Positions 4,864 through 6,598 of a stretch of DNA of 6,598 nucleotides are shown here, piece after piece; the stretch's first letter is position 1, and each line of letters starts with the position of its first letter. Position numbers and translations under genes: made by a program. Source of the stretch: an uncultured Spirochaetia bacterium (lineage in GTDB: Bacteria > Spirochaetota > UBA6919); the NCBI GenBank assembly GCA_913053665.1, contig CAJXGR010000185.1, forward strand, positions 1 through 6,598. Direction: 5' to 3'. The notes below the pieces were generated by a model. It was not told the DNA's origin. It worked only from the letters and a program-made list of their open reading frames with translations, and ran no database searches.

Positions 4864-5774
4864 GCTCTGATACGGGGGGGTCTATCCGTCAACCCGCCTC
4901 GTTATGCGGGGTTGTTGGGATGAAACCCACCTATGGGAGAGTCTCTCGCTATGGTTTGGTGGCCTATTCCTCTTCCTTAGACCAGATTGGCCCCTTTACC
5001 AATACCGTTGAGGACGCCGCCTTGCTCTTACAGGTGATCAGCGGACACGACCCTCAAGATTCCACATCCAGCAGGGAAAAAATCCCAAACTATCTCGACA
5101 AGATTGACCAGGACATTAAGGGTAAGAAAATAGGCGTTGTGAAGGAGTATCACTCAAAGGACTTAGCTCCCGAGATCAAGGCAAAAGTAGACGAAGCCAT
5201 CGATAAGCTTAAAGCCAAGGGTTGTGAGATCATTGACGTTTCTCTTCCCCACGCGGAGTACGGTGTTCCTGTCTATTATGTAATCGCTACAGCCGAGGCC
5301 AGTTCTAACTTAAGTCGTTTTGACGGGATACGCTACGGTCAACGGAGTGAGGCTCAAAGCCTGGAGGACACCTATCTTCAGTCCCGAAGCGAGGGCTTTG
5401 GCCCTGAGGTCAAGCGTCGTGTGATCCTTGGGACTTATGTCTTGTCCAGCGGCTACTATGACGCTTATTATCTGAAAGCCCAGAAGGTGAGAACCTTAAT
5501 CAAACAGGACTTCCAGAAGGCCTTTAAGGAAGTGGACGCTCTGATCACCCCCACGTCCCCCACCACAGCCTTCAAGATCGGTGAGAAAATGAATGACCCG
5601 TTAGAAATGTACCTCACAGACATCTACACGGTGAACTTGAATCTGGCAGGCCTGCCAGGCATCTCGATTCCTTTTGGAGAGAGTAAAGAGGGGCTTCCAA
5701 TAGGTGTACAACTGATTGGCAACTACTTTCACGAGAAGCCCTTACTGAATATTGCTTGGCATCTGGAACGGTAA
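4851..5774 (+). CDS. gatA: gatA 3' fragment (C-terminal part)
   Basis: Second frame of gatA. It begins by chance with an ATG (4851) and keeps GSDTGGSIRQPASLCGVVG, KPTYGRVSRYGLVAYSSSLD, the TPTSPTTAF segment and GLPIGVQLIGNYF. It lacks the catalytic lysine and cis-serine. No Shine-Dalgarno lies at a proper distance from ATG 4851 (the nearest, GGAGG around 4823, is over 20 bases away), so independent translation is unlikely. Confidence 0.6.
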   Translation: MDTLGSDTGGSIRQPASLCGVVGMKPTYGRVSRYGLVAYSSSLDQIGPFTNTVEDAALLLQVISGHDPQDSTSSREKIPNYLDKIDQDIKGKKIGVVKEYHSKDLAPEIKAKVDEAIDKLKAKGCEIIDVSLPHAEYGVPVYYVIATAEASSNLSRFDGIRYGQRSEAQSLEDTYLQSRSEGFGPEVKRRVILGTYVLSSGYYDAYYLKAQKVRTLIKQDFQKAFKEVDALITPTSPTTAFKIGEKMNDPLEMYLTDIYTVNLNLAGLPGISIPFGESKEGLPIGVQLIGNYFHEKPLLNIAWHLER

Positions 5775-5836
5775 ACGGTGAACGGTGAACGGTAGATGGT
5801 GAACGGTTTACGGTAGACGATGAACGGTAGACGGTG
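5767..5836 (+). repeat. Heptamer tandem repeat, ten units
   Basis: Ten consecutive 7-bp units with consensus (A/G)ACGGT(G/A): three near-identical AACGGT(A/G) units at the left, then variants such as GATGGTG, TACGGTA and GACGATG. The phase is kept throughout without indels. The first unit overlaps the last two codons and stop of gatA. An isolated related TGAACGG occurs at 5913-5919. The array is followed by a purine-rich stretch (about 5836-5900). Seven is not a multiple of three, so unit gain or loss would shift any reading frame through it. Confidence 0.9.
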
Positions 5837-5977
5837 ACAGGAAAGGATAAAGAGAAGAATGGTTGCAGAGAACATGGAGTAGGAAAGAGAAGAGAGGGAA
5901 TCATGACTTTAATGAACGGATCACTCATGGTTATAAACTTTGGCATCAAAATGTTCTTGACCTATAAAGGAAGTGTT

Positions 5978-6598
5978 ATGAAAAAGACGATTCTTTTTTT
6001 AGTACTTATTCTGATTGGTTGTTCCACGACGGAGAGTTCTCTGAAATTAGAGGCTTCTCGTGACAAGGAGTTAATGAAAGCCAAACAATATAACGATCTT
6101 GGTCTGGCTTATGATAAGAAAGCTAAATATAAAACAGCTTTAAAATATCATTATAAAGCGTTAAGGATTTATAGGAAAGTCTTAGGAGAACACATCTATA
6201 CGGCCATCAGCTACAACAATATTGGGTTAGTCCATTTTCATCAAGGTAAATATAAAATGGCCATGAGGTACTATTTTAACGTTCTTAAAATTGAAGAGAA
6301 AGTATTAGGGAAAGAACATTCTAGTACAGCTACTACCTATAATAATATTGGTGTAGTCTTTTATCATCAAGGTAAGTATGAAAAAGCCTTAAGATACTAT
6401 TTTATAGCTCTCAAAATACGTAAGAGAATCTTGGGGGAAAAGCACCCTGCAATAGCCGAAATCTATAATAATATTGGGGCTATCCATAGTAGTCGAAGCA
6501 AGTATGAAAAAGCGTTAAAGTACTTTTTTAAATCGGCGCATTATTATGAATTAATGGGGAATGATTTATGGGTGATTAAAGATATCTCAAGTACTTAT
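5978..6598 (+). CDS. TPR-repeat lipoprotein, kinesin-light-chain type (partial, 3' end outside window)
   Basis: The first 207 residues are visible. MKKTILFLVLILIGC is a clear lipoprotein signal, with Cys15 lipidated, so the protein is membrane-anchored and faces the periplasm or outer surface. After a short polar linker come tetratricopeptide repeats with a 42-residue period, marked by (Y)NNIG at 80, 122 and 164, GKYEKAL-type segments and ILGEKHP-type turns; the first, more diverged repeat starts about residue 37. This pattern is the TPR_12 class, a scaffold for protein-protein contact; the partner is unknown and other domains may follow beyond the window. The 126-bp periodicity in the DNA indicates internal duplication. 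I chose ATG 5978 (AAGGA at 5967-5971) because it gives the canonical signal. An in-frame ATG at 5903, also with an upstream GAGGG, would add 25 residues and spoil the signal peptide. No convincing promoter is visible in 5837-5977. Confidence 0.88.
   Translation, partial: MKKTILFLVLILIGCSTTESSLKLEASRDKELMKAKQYNDLGLAYDKKAKYKTALKYHYKALRIYRKVLGEHIYTAISYNNIGLVHFHQGKYKMAMRYYFNVLKIEEKVLGKEHSSTATTYNNIGVVFYHQGKYEKALRYYFIALKIRKRILGEKHPAIAEIYNNIGAIHSSRSKYEKALKYFFKSAHYYELMGNDLWVIKDISSTY

Larger units (their letters stand above)
4351..5774 (+). pseudogene. gatA: Asp-tRNA(Asn)/Glu-tRNA(Gln) amidotransferase subunit A, frameshifted and C-terminally shortened
   Basis: GatA is the amidase of the cytoplasmic GatCAB complex, releasing ammonia from glutamine to amidate misacylated Glu-tRNA(Gln) or Asp-tRNA(Asn). 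The whole family sequence is present but in two frames. Frame 1 (4351-4863) holds the amidase-signature start with catalytic Lys81 (IIKDN) and the cis-Ser156 (SPGGSSGGS); it stops after AAQWTP. Frame 2 resumes at TLGSDTGGSIRQP, which carries the nucleophilic Ser (codon 4881-4883), and runs to 5774. The family has PLALGSDTGG here; nine bases are expected between CCT and GGC, two are present, so seven are missing. Restoring them gives 476 residues, slightly short: the end, HLER-stop, lies where relatives continue about ten more residues, and coincides with the heptamer array. Start: AAGGA at 4336-4340. No gatC or gatB is adjacent. Sequence is otherwise well preserved, so the lesion is recent or an assembly error. 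Confidence 0.88.

Noticed and set aside
4851..5774. A genuine split GatA made as two overlapping proteins
   Set aside because: No ribosome binding site at a useful distance from ATG 4851, the split falls within the catalytic core between cis-Ser and nucleophile, and seven bases are missing against family spacing.
5767..5836. CRISPR array
   Set aside because: Units are 7 bp in direct tandem without spacers.
5614..5949. Minus-strand reading frame with RSPSTVHRSPFTV-type repeats
   Set aside because: It is the translation of the heptamer DNA array and the antisense of gatA; no ribosome binding site or protein-like domain.
5903..5977. Upstream in-frame ATG for the TPR lipoprotein
   Set aside because: It has a ribosome binding site but would add 25 residues before a textbook lipoprotein signal starting at 5978; kept only as an alternative.

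Overview
The window comes from a Gram-negative (diderm) bacterium with a moderately low G+C content. It encodes an outer-membrane beta-barrel porin, three lipoproteins or lipoprotein candidates and one membrane-anchored periplasmic protein, next to ordinary bacterial housekeeping families (GatA, YaiI/YqxD, YwbE). I cannot assign a phylum from the sequence. Gene spacing is loose, with large intergenic gaps rich in palindromes and repeats.

Layout. 1-584 (minus): 5' part of a BBP2/OmpL-like porin gene that runs off the left edge, preceded by a consensus sigma-54 (-24/-12) promoter at 631-647 and two palindromes further upstream. 903-1844 (plus): unrecognised probable lipoprotein. 2026-2346 (plus): small cysteine-rich lipoprotein behind a near-consensus sigma-70 promoter. 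2347-2680: intergenic, holding a 153-bp MITE-like element (2454-2606) with terminal inverted repeats and a 10-bp target duplication, then a second copy of the upstream regulatory block seen before the 2026 gene. 2681-3232 (plus): DUF1439/YceB-like protein with an N-terminal membrane anchor. 3288-3420: a second, different palindromic element. 3444-3638 and 3635-4084 (plus): a ywbE-yaiI pair overlapping by 4 nt. 4113-4265 (minus): possible decayed coding remnant. 4351-5774 (plus): gatA, broken by a frameshift best explained by a 7-nt deletion and cut short at the C-terminus where a heptamer tandem array (5767-5836) begins. 5978-6598 (plus): TPR lipoprotein of the kinesin-light-chain type, running off the right edge.

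How the parts relate. Most proteins act in the cell envelope. The 2026 and 2681 genes, unrelated in protein sequence, share a promoter block and so are probably co-regulated; the MITE inserted at the upstream edge of the second copy, and the first copy serves as an internal record of the empty site. ywbE and yaiI are translationally coupled. The gatA lesion separates the catalytic serine-lysine residues between two frames, so either this is a pseudogene (with another gatA or another route to Gln-/Asn-tRNA) or the assembly carries an error. I found no RNA gene, CRISPR array or complete insertion sequence. The most interesting material is in the intergenic DNA rather than in a new multigene system.
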